A stretch of 42,938 nt of DNA from Acidobacteriaceae bacterium (GTDB taxonomy: Bacteria; Acidobacteriota; Terriglobia; Terriglobales; Acidobacteriaceae), in contig PMUM01000098.1 in NCBI GenBank assembly GCA_003166855.1, positions 829 through 43,766 of the forward strand. The letters are read 5' to 3'. Below the pieces are notes generated by a model, which was not told the DNA's origin, did not search any database, and was given only the letters and a program-made list of their open reading frames with translations. The position numbers and the translations under genes are program-made. Shown here one piece after another: positions 29,237 to 36,271 of this stretch (positions are counted from its first letter, which is position 1; every line of letters starts with the position of its first letter).

Positions 29237-30922
29237 ATGAAGTTCATAGTGAATGGAAGTGCTCTGCGAAAGTCGATTCTTTTCTTGCTCGTGATGACGG
29301 TTCCGGCGCTTGCCTGGGGCCAGAAAAAAACACCGAGCGCCCCCTCGAAGCCGAGCGCACCCGCACCGCATGCCAGCGCACCCGCACCGCATGGCAGCGC
29401 ACCCGCGCATACCTCGGCGCCCAGCCACAACGCGAGTAGCTCCGGCCGGCCCGCGCAAGGATCAACCAGCCGCCCGGGCACGACATCGTCGGGACGACCT
29501 GGAAGTGGCAGCAACACGAGCCGTCCAGGGACGACAACGAACGGGCGCCCGAGCACAACGACGAACGGTCGTCCAAGCACCACAACGAATGGCCGACCGA
29601 ATACCACGAATGGCAGGCCGAATACGACGAACGGTCGCCCTGGGACCGCGAATGCAGCAGGCAAGCCGGGCGCTGCGACGAACGGGCGCCCCGGCGGCGC
29701 AACTACAAACAAAGCGTCAATGAACCGTCCGGCTCCGGGTCGGCAGGTTTCTTTGAAGGGCGGTGGTTCGGCGAACATTCGTCCGAATGGGCAGATTCGC
29801 TCGGTCAACCGAAATGGGATGCAGATTTCGCACGGGATGCACGGCGGGCGTACGGTCGTGAGCACGCACAACGGGGCGCGAGTGGTGACCAACGGACGGC
29901 GTGGCGGGTACGTGCAGCGCGCGTACGTGACGCGCGGTGGCCATTCGTACTATTCACGCACGTACTACTATCATGGGGGTTACCGCAGCGGCGTCTATCG
30001 TGGCTACTACTACGGCGGACGTCCCTACTATGGCTATTACCCAGCCTACTATTACCGGCCAGGGTATTACGGATGGGCTTACAATCCGTGGCCGGCTCCG
30101 GCTCCGTATGCGTGGGGATGGGGCGGAGCGCCGTGGTATGGCTACTACGGTCCCGCCTACTACCAGCCGTATCCGGTATATCCTTCGGCGGCTTTCTGGC
30201 TGACTGATTTCATGATTGCTGCTTCTTTGCAGGCGGCGTATGAAGCACAGAATAATGCCTGGCTCCGGCCCGACGCAGGAGACGGGATGCTGTGGGCCAG
30301 TCTCGCTCCTATGGCCGCTCCGGCGGACACGGCGAAGCTCTCGCCCGAGGTCAAGGAGCAGATCGCCGAGGAAGTGAAGGTGACGCTGGCTGCGGAACAG
30401 GCTGAGGCCGCGAAGCCGAAGAGTAGTTCTTCTGGGGCAGCACCGGCGAATTCCAACGAAGCACCGCCGGCTCTGGATCCAAAGTTCAAGGTGTTCGTGG
30501 TTTCGTCTGACATGAGCCTGGTGGCGGATGGAGACGAGTGTCCGCTTTCGCAAGGAGACGTGATCTCGCGAACCACAGAAACTCCGGATGGCGACGGCAA
30601 CGTGAATGTGAAAGTCGTCGCCAGCACGAAGCAGGATTGCGCCGTGGGCAAGGAAGGGCCAGTCTCCACGGACGATCTGCAGGAGATGTACAACCAATTC
30701 CGCGAGCAACTCAAGGACGGAATGGGAGAGCTGGCCAAGAAGCAGGGCACGGGTGGGTTACCGAAGGCGCCGGATACCTCCACGGTGGATGGAGATATTC
30801 CCGCACCTCCGCCCGACAAGAATGTGGAGAAGACTCTGCAAGACCAGCAAGCGGCTGCCGACCAGACCGAGACGGAGGTCAAGCAAGAGGCTGCTTCTTC
30901 TGGCGGTGGCGGCGCGCAGTGA
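29237..30922 (+). CDS. Secreted protein with TTNGRP repeats and a Tyr/Gly-rich region
   Basis: 561 residues from ATG 29237 (GAGGAG six bases upstream). In order: signal peptide (about 1-29, ending AWG); Pro/Ala/His linker with APHASAPAPHGSAP; low-complexity Arg/Gly/Thr/Asn part (about 70-165) with five successive T-T-N-G-R-P repeats; a basic beta-type region (about 170-235, ISHGMHGGRTVVSTHNGARV); a Tyr/Gly/Trp/Pro-rich stretch (about 236-320, YYGYYPAYYYRPGYYGW); a hydrophobic patch FWLTDFMIAASLQAAYEAQN; an Ala/Glu helix; and a globular C-terminal domain (about 415-500, FKVFVVSSDMSLVADGDECP). I know no named family. It looks like a surface or outer-membrane-associated structural protein. The gene at 31039, 116 bases downstream, may be co-transcribed. 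Confidence 0.75.
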   Translation: MKFIVNGSALRKSILFLLVMTVPALAWGQKKTPSAPSKPSAPAPHASAPAPHGSAPAHTSAPSHNASSSGRPAQGSTSRPGTTSSGRPGSGSNTSRPGTTTNGRPSTTTNGRPSTTTNGRPNTTNGRPNTTNGRPGTANAAGKPGAATNGRPGGATTNKASMNRPAPGRQVSLKGGGSANIRPNGQIRSVNRNGMQISHGMHGGRTVVSTHNGARVVTNGRRGGYVQRAYVTRGGHSYYSRTYYYHGGYRSGVYRGYYYGGRPYYGYYPAYYYRPGYYGWAYNPWPAPAPYAWGWGGAPWYGYYGPAYYQPYPVYPSAAFWLTDFMIAASLQAAYEAQNNAWLRPDAGDGMLWASLAPMAAPADTAKLSPEVKEQIAEEVKVTLAAEQAEAAKPKSSSSGAAPANSNEAPPALDPKFKVFVVSSDMSLVADGDECPLSQGDVISRTTETPDGDGNVNVKVVASTKQDCAVGKEGPVSTDDLQEMYNQFREQLKDGMGELAKKQGTGGLPKAPDTSTVDGDIPAPPPDKNVEKTLQDQQAAADQTETEVKQEAASSGGGGAQ

Positions 30923-30943
30923 ACCAGCACGAGTGCCGAGAAA

Positions 30944-30974
30944 GGGAGCGTCCGCGGTTCCGCGATGCTCCCTT
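30944..30974 (+). terminator. GGGAGC / GCTCCC hairpin after the Tyr/Gly-rich gene
   Basis: A six-base stem with an inner CCGCGGTTCCGCG stem, followed only by TTCG. A partial terminator or an mRNA 3'-end stabiliser; read-through into the next gene is likely. Confidence 0.4.
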
Positions 30975-31038
30975 CGTAAAGACTCTCGCAATACTTATGC
31001 ATTTGAATTTCAGAGAGAACTGGCAGGAGGGTTTCGCG

Positions 31039-31854
31039 ATGTCGACGAGGTTCCAGGTTCTGCTTCCGGCTTTGGCGTTGGTTCTGACGAGCGCAGTGCA
31101 GGCTCATGCCCAGGCGCCCACGCTGCAAGAGCAGCTCACCGCGCAATACAAACTGGTGAAGATGGGATCGGACACGAGCGGGTATGCCGTGGTTGATACA
31201 GGAACACTGCTGGAGATCAAGAAGGGCGGAATTCTCGGCGTGCCCTATTCCGACTCGAACATCCTTTCCACGAAATATGAGGGAGGAACGGTGCATTCTC
31301 CCAACACTCTTCTGACCAAGGGAATCGGCTTCGGCATGAAGAAATTTGGGAAGGATCAGACCACACACCTGTTCGCGGCGGGCGACAAAGTGTATCCGTC
31401 GAAAATCGAAGTCGACGTGAACAAAGACGACGTAGCGTTGACGATCGTGGCGTGCGATACGTGCAACAAAACGGATCCTCCGACGTATAACAAGGCGAAG
31501 GTGGTTTTCCAGTTTCCCAAGGGATCGCTGGCGAAAGCCAGCGCAGGCGACGTCGAAGATACGATCGGACAACTGCTCTCCATCAGCGAAGACACGCAGC
31601 AGCAGGATCAGGGCGCGCAGCAGCAGGGAGATCAAGGTGGGCAAGGTGGTCAGCAGCAGGCCGCACAACAACAGGCGCCGCCGCCGCAACCACAGGCTGA
31701 ACCACAGACCATCGAGAAGGGACAGACCACGGACCAAGTGCAGTCTGCGCTCGGCAAGCCCGACAAGGTCGTGAATCTCGGTTCAAAGCAGATCTATGTG
31801 TACAAGGATCTGAAGGTGACGTTTGTGAACGGCAAAGTGTCGGACGTTCAGTAG
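31039..31854 (+). CDS. Secreted protein with Gln-rich linker and SmpA/BamE-like tail
   Basis: 271 residues from ATG 31039 (AGGAGG eight bases upstream). A signal peptide ends near AHAQ. Residues 28-180 form an unrecognised globular domain (LQEQLTAQYKLVKMGSDTSG; a Cys pair ACDTC in the middle; FQFPKGSLAKAS at its end). A Gln-rich low-complexity linker (about 185-225) follows. The last 45 residues, IEKGQTTDQVQSALGKPDKV to LKVTFVNGKVSDVQ, match the short SmpA/OmlA (BamE-like) fold 'G.t..qV...lG.P...y.....vtF.nGkV'. That fold in BamE assists outer-membrane assembly; here it is fused to something else. Probably periplasmic, and likely a partner of the preceding secreted protein. Confidence 0.75.
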   Translation: MSTRFQVLLPALALVLTSAVQAHAQAPTLQEQLTAQYKLVKMGSDTSGYAVVDTGTLLEIKKGGILGVPYSDSNILSTKYEGGTVHSPNTLLTKGIGFGMKKFGKDQTTHLFAAGDKVYPSKIEVDVNKDDVALTIVACDTCNKTDPPTYNKAKVVFQFPKGSLAKASAGDVEDTIGQLLSISEDTQQQDQGAQQQGDQGGQGGQQQAAQQQAPPPQPQAEPQTIEKGQTTDQVQSALGKPDKVVNLGSKQIYVYKDLKVTFVNGKVSDVQ

Positions 31855-32178
31855 AGTTCATCCGGTAGAGTTCGTCGCGGGCGTTCAGCCGCTAAATGCC
31901 TCGCGATTGCACGATGGATGATGCAGATCAATGCGGCAGTTAACTGGAATTGTGCTGCGCGGTAACTTTACCTCCTCTCGATTAAGGCCCTGTGAATACA
32001 GCACTTTGAGCGAGCGACATAGTACCTCCGTACCGTGCCTAGTACTTCAGTTACCGGTCTGCAAGTGACCGGGCACCCCCTGCACGCGAACCACTTCTAA
32101 TAGTATTTTGTAAGCCTGTAACCACAACCTGTAGCCCCCCCTCCAGGCTCCCTCTCCCCGAATTCCAAGAAACAGGCA
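31855..32178. other. Gene-free stretch upstream of the pilus-operon leader
   Basis: No credible gene. I see a C-rich run near 32134 and several short inverted repeats (TTACCGGTC ... GTGACCGG near 32052), but no promoter I would defend. Confidence 0.5.
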
Positions 32179-32277
32179 AAAAACCCAAAGAAACGCGGAG
32201 ATTCGCTCCGAGCCGGGGTTTTTCAGGGTTGAGATATGCTCGGAACACCGAAAGCCCTCGGAGCCGATATTGAGGGC
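32179..32277 (+). promoter_or_regulatory. Structured leader with alternative hairpins before the HTH-pilM genes
   Basis: AAAAACCC (32179-32186) pairs with GGGTTTTT (32216-32223), enclosing CGGAG/CTCCG (32196-32200 with 32206-32210), a terminator-like fold ending in T5. The segment TCCGAGC (32207-32213) can instead pair with GCTCGGA (32238-32244), or CTCCGAG (32206-32212) with CTCGGAG (32257-32263). A further hairpin GCCCTC/GAGGGC (32254-32259 with 32272-32277) competes with the last. Mutually exclusive folds with a T tract are the mark of an attenuator. No ligand or protein partner is evident. Confidence 0.45.
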
Positions 32278-32326
32278 AAGGCGTTGTTCGGAAGTAAAGC
32301 CCGCAGGCCGGGGAGCCGGAGCGGGA

Positions 32327-32593
32327 ATGGACGTGGCGGAAAAGGCAAAGGGAACCATGGCTGACTCGCGAGAAGTGATGAACATCCGGCAGGCGTCGCA
32401 ATACCTGGGCGTGAGTCCGGACACGCTTTACAAGTACGTAGGCGAGCAAAAGATTCCCGCGTTCAAGTTGGGCAACCGCTGGCGCTTCAAGAAATCACGT
32501 TTGGACCAGTGGATGGAAGAGAAGTCGAGCGAGATGGAACCGCAGGCGAAACGCAAACCACGGGCGGCAGGAAAAGCTGCCGGACAGGTTTAG
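32327..32593 (+). CDS. Excisionase-family (MerR-like) helix-turn-helix protein
   Basis: 88 residues from ATG 32327 (GGAG five bases upstream); ATG 32357 is an alternative. The core, MNIRQASQYLGVSPDTLYKY followed by VGEQKIPAFKLGNRWRFKKS and LDQWMEEKS, is the classic 'excisionase family DNA-binding domain' (HTH_17): a winged helix in which a dimer reads DNA. The C-terminal tail is basic (KRKPRAAGKA). No phage or integrase gene is nearby; it lies 63 bases before pilM, so it is probably a regulator transcribed with the pilus genes, not a true excisionase. Confidence 0.85.
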   Translation: MDVAEKAKGTMADSREVMNIRQASQYLGVSPDTLYKYVGEQKIPAFKLGNRWRFKKSRLDQWMEEKSSEMEPQAKRKPRAAGKAAGQV

Positions 32594-32617
32594 GGAAGCA
32601 AGTTAGACCAAAAACGT

Positions 32618-32637
32618 CGCGGGCAACGGTGCCCGCG
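32618..32637 (+). other. Hairpin CGCGGGCA-ACGG-TGCCCGCG before pilM
   Basis: Perfect eight-base arms with a four-base loop, ending 19 bases before the pilM start. The pilM ribosome site AAAGGTG lies just after it. A related CGCGGGCC/GGCCCGCG hairpin precedes pilQ. It could be an mRNA processing or stability element, or an intergenic repeat remnant. Confidence 0.5.
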
Positions 32638-32656
32638 CCACACAAAAGGTGGGCAC

Positions 32657-33712
32657 ATGTTTGGATTGGGATCGAAGTCCATTGTTGGCCTGGATGTAGG
32701 CTCTTCAAGCATCAAGGCAGTCGAGCTGAAGAAAAAGGGTGGGCAGATTGAAGTGGCGCACCTCGGACTGGAGCCGCTGTCTTCCGACATCGTGGTCGAT
32801 TCGATGATCGTGGACTCGGGCACTGTATCGAGCGCGATTTCGAAGCTGTTCCTCGACAACGAGATCAAGACCAAGGCCGTGGCCACCGCGGTGAGCGGGC
32901 ACTCGGTGATTGTGAAAAAGATCTCGTTGCCCTCGATGAGCGACCAGGAACTGGCCGAGACCATCGAGAAGGAAGCGGCGCAGCACATACCCTTCGATCT
33001 GGCCGATGTCAGCCTGGACTACCAGATTCTCTCCGACGAAGTGGGCAGTCCGCAGATGGACGTCCTGCTGGTCGCGGTGAAGAAGGACAAGATTCTGAAC
33101 TACACCAACGTACTCTCGATGTCAGGGCGCACCCCGGCTATCGTCGACATTGACGCGCTGGCGCTGCAGAACTGCTACGAGTACAACTACCAGCCGGCGC
33201 CGGGCCAGGTGGTCGCGCTTCTGAACCTGGGCGCGAGCGTGATGAACATCAACATCGTGAAGGGTACGACGCCGTTGTTCCCGCGCGATGTCAGCGTGGG
33301 CGGGCATCAGTACACCGACTCGCTGCAGAAGGAACTGGATCTGAGCTTTGAAGACGCCGAGTCGCTCAAACTGGGCAACAAGGTGGGCACGGTGAGCGAG
33401 GACGCGAAGCAGCCGATCCTGCAGCAGGTCACCGAGATCATCGTGCTGGAAATTCAGAAGACGTTCGATTTCTTCCGGGCCAGCGCGGCCGGCGAGCACA
33501 TCGAAAAGATCTACCTGGCGGGCGGTTCGTCGAAGGTTCCGGGCCTGGTGGAAGCGTTGCGGCAGGAGTTCTCGATGCCGGTGGAATTGCTGAATCCGTT
33601 CCAGCGGGTAACGCCTCCGGTCGAAGGACATGGAGCGGAGCTGGTGGAGCAGAATCCTGGGCAGATGGCAGTGGCAGTGGGCTTGGCCCTGAGGAGCTTT
33701 GAATCCCTATGA
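32657..33712 (+). CDS. pilM: Type IV pilus assembly protein PilM
   Basis: 351 residues, the normal size. Actin-like (FtsA-type) ATPase fold: phosphate-1 motif IVGLDVGSSSIKAVELKKKG at the N-terminus, VSGHSVIVKKISLPSMSDQE, the second phosphate motif near VALLNLGASVMNINIVKGTT, and the adenosine motif IYLAGGSSKVPGLVEAL near residue 290. PilM is cytoplasmic and binds the N-terminus of PilN to build the inner-membrane alignment complex. Its stop overlaps the pilN start (ATGA). First gene of the pilMNOPQ block, 63 bases after the HTH gene. Confidence 0.95.
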   Translation: MFGLGSKSIVGLDVGSSSIKAVELKKKGGQIEVAHLGLEPLSSDIVVDSMIVDSGTVSSAISKLFLDNEIKTKAVATAVSGHSVIVKKISLPSMSDQELAETIEKEAAQHIPFDLADVSLDYQILSDEVGSPQMDVLLVAVKKDKILNYTNVLSMSGRTPAIVDIDALALQNCYEYNYQPAPGQVVALLNLGASVMNINIVKGTTPLFPRDVSVGGHQYTDSLQKELDLSFEDAESLKLGNKVGTVSEDAKQPILQQVTEIIVLEIQKTFDFFRASAAGEHIEKIYLAGGSSKVPGLVEALRQEFSMPVELLNPFQRVTPPVEGHGAELVEQNPGQMAVAVGLALRSFESL

Positions 33713-34302
33713 TCAAAATCAACCTGCTCGAAAATTCCAAGGGGAAGAGCAAGCGCGGTGGCGGCGGACCGTCGATGCCCACGATGGAAATGGGCGACAT
33801 GGGCTCGCCCAAACTGAAGATCCTGGCGGTGTTGGTGGTGGCCGGGTTGTTCAACCTGGGCTACTGGTCCCATCTTGACCGTCAGGCGAAGGCGATCCAA
33901 GCACACATGAAGGTTGCCGAGCAGAAGAACCGCGAACTGGCCGACGTGAAGGCGCGCTTTTTGGAGCGCCAGACGCAAGCCAACAACTACAAGCGGCGGG
34001 TGGATGTGATCGACGGGCTGCGGGCGGCACAGAACGGTGGTCCGGTCAACCTGATGGCCATGCTGGGCGAGACGGTCAACAACACCGAAGCCGTATGGCT
34101 CAGCAAGATGGACGACTCGGGACCGAGTGTGAACCTTGAGGGAACGGCTCTCAGCACGGATGCAGTTGCCAATCTGATCGCGAACCTGCAAAAGACTGGC
34201 TTCTTCAGAACCGTCGAGATCAAGGAAACCTATCAGGACGACACGATCAAGGACATGCAGGCATTCCAGTTCACGCTGACTTGCGAGAAGGGAAAGTCGT
34301 AA
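33709..34302 (+). CDS. pilN: Type IV pilus assembly protein PilN
   Basis: 197 residues. The N-terminus MIKINLLENSKGK carries the I-N-L-L motif that binds PilM. The membrane helix is at about 29-50 (LKILAVLVVAGLFNLGYWSH), then a coiled-coil (about 52-95) and the periplasmic ferredoxin-like fold (about 100-195). It is longer at the start than many PilN, with a Gly/Ser/Arg insert before the helix. Overlaps pilM by four bases. Confidence 0.93.
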   Translation: MIKINLLENSKGKSKRGGGGPSMPTMEMGDMGSPKLKILAVLVVAGLFNLGYWSHLDRQAKAIQAHMKVAEQKNRELADVKARFLERQTQANNYKRRVDVIDGLRAAQNGGPVNLMAMLGETVNNTEAVWLSKMDDSGPSVNLEGTALSTDAVANLIANLQKTGFFRTVEIKETYQDDTIKDMQAFQFTLTCEKGKS

Positions 34303-34312
34303 AGGCGGACCT

Positions 34313-34954
34313 ATGGCGAATTTTAGCGAAATGTCGGGCATCAAGCAGTGGGCAACAGTGGTGATTGGGGGCGCTGTGGTCACGGCAGCGTTGTACTTCA
34401 CGCTGTTCAAGGCTCAGAACGACCACAACGCAGCCGCGCAACATGCCCTCGAAGACAAGATTCGGGAAAACAACGAACTCGAGTCCTACCGGCCGAAGCT
34501 GAAGCAGATTGAGCAGCAGTTGGCCGAGCTCAAACAGCAGCTGGAAATCGAGCAGCGCATCGTTCCCGATGACAAGCAGGTCGATGGTTTCATCACCATG
34601 CTCGACGCGGAGGCCCAGAAGTCGGGAGTGGAGCTGCGCCGCTACATGGCGAAGGACACCAGGGCGCAACAGTACTACACGGAAGTGCCCTTCGACATCG
34701 AACTGGACGGTCCGTACTATTCGACGCTGAATTTTTTTGACCGGGTCAGCAAGCTGGAGCGGATTGTCAACATCAGCGGATTGCTGGTGGCGACGACGAA
34801 GAATCCGAGCGGGGCGAAAGCCAAGCATACGTACCAGTACGCTCCCAACGAAAGCATCATCGCGACTTTCACCGCGACCACATACTTCAGTCACGATCTA
34901 CAACCTTCAGCGGCAGGCGCCGGGACGAAACCGGGAACGCCGGCGGCGAAGTAG
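34313..34954 (+). CDS. pilO: Type IV pilus assembly protein PilO
   Basis: 213 residues. The cytoplasmic N-terminus is short, followed by a membrane helix at about 13-35 (WATVVIGGAVVTAALYFTLF), a coiled-coil (about 45-90, KLKQIEQQLAELKQQLEIEQ), then a periplasmic ferredoxin-like domain containing DKQVDGFITMLDAEAQKSGV and VPFDIELDGPYYSTLNFFDR. The disordered Gly/Pro/Ala tail is short. It pairs with PilN to link PilM to PilP. Ten bases after pilN. Confidence 0.93.
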   Translation: MANFSEMSGIKQWATVVIGGAVVTAALYFTLFKAQNDHNAAAQHALEDKIRENNELESYRPKLKQIEQQLAELKQQLEIEQRIVPDDKQVDGFITMLDAEAQKSGVELRRYMAKDTRAQQYYTEVPFDIELDGPYYSTLNFFDRVSKLERIVNISGLLVATTKNPSGAKAKHTYQYAPNESIIATFTATTYFSHDLQPSAAGAGTKPGTPAAK

Positions 34955-34962
34955 GGATGGCT

Positions 34963-36183
34963 ATGAAGCTGACGACAGGCATTTTGGCAATGGCAATGAT
35001 GGCGGGCGCGGCTTGGGCTCAGAGCCCTGACGCCATCGACAACGCGCGCAGCACGGCAAAATCGCTGCAGCAGACGCAGGCCAACCCGGCTCCCAGAGCC
35101 GCCGTAGTTCCGGCGGCAGCCAAGCCGGTACCGGGCGCTCCGGCTCCCGCGGTGAAACCCGCGACGATTCCGGGGTCTAAACCGATCGCGGCGTCGAAGC
35201 CGGCAACGGCCTCCTCGTCCCACAACCAGCTGCAGCGGGTGAATGTGGTTCCCGCGGCGGATGGCGTCCAGATCGAAATCAGTTCCACCCAGGCGGTAAC
35301 GCCCCGGGTGACCAAACTGACTTCGCCGGACCGACTACTCGTGGAACTGCCACAGACCGTGGTGGTCACCGCTCAGAACAAGATTCCCGTGGGCAGCGCC
35401 GGAGTGAAGGGCGTACGCATCGGCATGGACGGCAAGACTCCTCCGACGACCAGCGTCGTGGTTGATCTCGCGCAGCCCTTGGCCTATGAGTTGACTCCGG
35501 GTCCCGCCGGGAAAGTAATCCTGACTCTGCATTCGCAGGGAGGAGCCCCGGTCGTCGCGAAGAATACTCCGGCGCCGGCAGTTAAGGCTGCTCCTGTGAA
35601 GACTGCTCCAGCCAAGGCAACGGCACCAGCGGCCCAGCCGACGGCTGCGGCGAAAGCGGCCCCAGCAGCGACGAAAGTTGCTGCGGTGAAGGAGTCCGCC
35701 GCGAAGCCAGTGGCACAGGCCTCGAAGCCGGAACCGAAACAGCAATCCAAGGCAGCGCCGGTGGTGGCGAAGTCCGCGGCTCCGGCCGTGAGCGCGCCTG
35801 CTGCGGCTGCGCCTGCGCCTGCGACCAAGACCGATTCCAAGCCCAAGCCGGAAGAAAAGAAGTGGGCGATGAACGGGAAACGCGATCCGTTCTTCAGCCC
35901 CGTGGTGCAGACCAACGGCTCGGGTTGTTCGACCGGAAAGAAGTGCCTGGAGATTAACGCGATCAATCTTCGGGGCGTGGTGAAGTCCGACACGGGCTTC
36001 ATCGCGGTGGTCACCAACAACCTGAACAAGGCTTATTTTCTGCGGGAGAACGATCCCGTGTTTAACGGTTACGTGGTGAAGATCACGGGTGATTCGGTGG
36101 TGTTCCAGGAAACGATTCAAGACAAACTGGGCAAGCCGTTCACACGCGAAGTCGTGAAGAGAATCTTTACGCCGGCGGTTTAG
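34963..36183 (+). CDS. pilP: PilP-like pilus protein with N-terminal AMIN domain
   Basis: 406 residues from ATG 34963 (AGGG six bases upstream), twice the usual PilP length. Order: signal peptide (about 1-20, ending AWAQ) with no lipobox Cys, unlike classical lipoprotein PilP; Ala/Pro linker; an AMIN domain at about 90-185 (LQRVNVVPAADGVQIEISS to AYELTPGPAGKVILTLHSQG); a long Ala/Pro/Lys-rich stretch (about 190-300); and the PilP core (about 303-406, WAMNGKRDPFFSPVV, INLRGVVKSDTGFIAVVT, YFLRENDPVFNGYVVKITGD). The core opens with a C-x6-C pair (GCSTGKKC). AMIN domains bind peptidoglycan. The AMIN part closely matches that of PilQ, so it arose by duplication. It would bridge PilNO to the secretin. 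Confidence 0.88.
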   Translation: MKLTTGILAMAMMAGAAWAQSPDAIDNARSTAKSLQQTQANPAPRAAVVPAAAKPVPGAPAPAVKPATIPGSKPIAASKPATASSSHNQLQRVNVVPAADGVQIEISSTQAVTPRVTKLTSPDRLLVELPQTVVVTAQNKIPVGSAGVKGVRIGMDGKTPPTTSVVVDLAQPLAYELTPGPAGKVILTLHSQGGAPVVAKNTPAPAVKAAPVKTAPAKATAPAAQPTAAAKAAPAATKVAAVKESAAKPVAQASKPEPKQQSKAAPVVAKSAAPAVSAPAAAAPAPATKTDSKPKPEEKKWAMNGKRDPFFSPVVQTNGSGCSTGKKCLEINAINLRGVVKSDTGFIAVVTNNLNKAYFLRENDPVFNGYVVKITGDSVVFQETIQDKLGKPFTREVVKRIFTPAV

Positions 36184-36238
36184 TGCAGGGCGGCGCAACC
36201 GGAAACCGGGAACGCCGAAATCAAGTTGCAGAAGGACA

Positions 36239-36255
36239 CGCGGGCCAGGCCCGCG
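36239..36255 (+). other. Hairpin CGCGGGCC-A-GGCCCGCG before pilQ
   Basis: Eight-base palindrome arms just upstream of the pilQ ribosome site GGAGAGG. It could lower translation of pilQ or mark an mRNA processing point; the hairpin before pilM is similar. Confidence 0.5.
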
Positions 36256-36271
36256 GGTGGGGAGAGGCGAA

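Noticed and set aside
28714-29892. 392-codon minus-strand frame rich in GRPFVV repeats
   Set aside because: The repeats are the complement of the TTNGRP codons of the secreted protein at 29237, and the frame also crosses doxX and the promoter region.
32254-32326. Possible cyclic-di-GMP (GEMM) riboswitch before the HTH gene (AGGGCAA ... AAAGCC)
   Set aside because: The first conserved hairpin with its GNRA loop and the tetraloop receptor cannot be formed; only a few motif bases match by chance.
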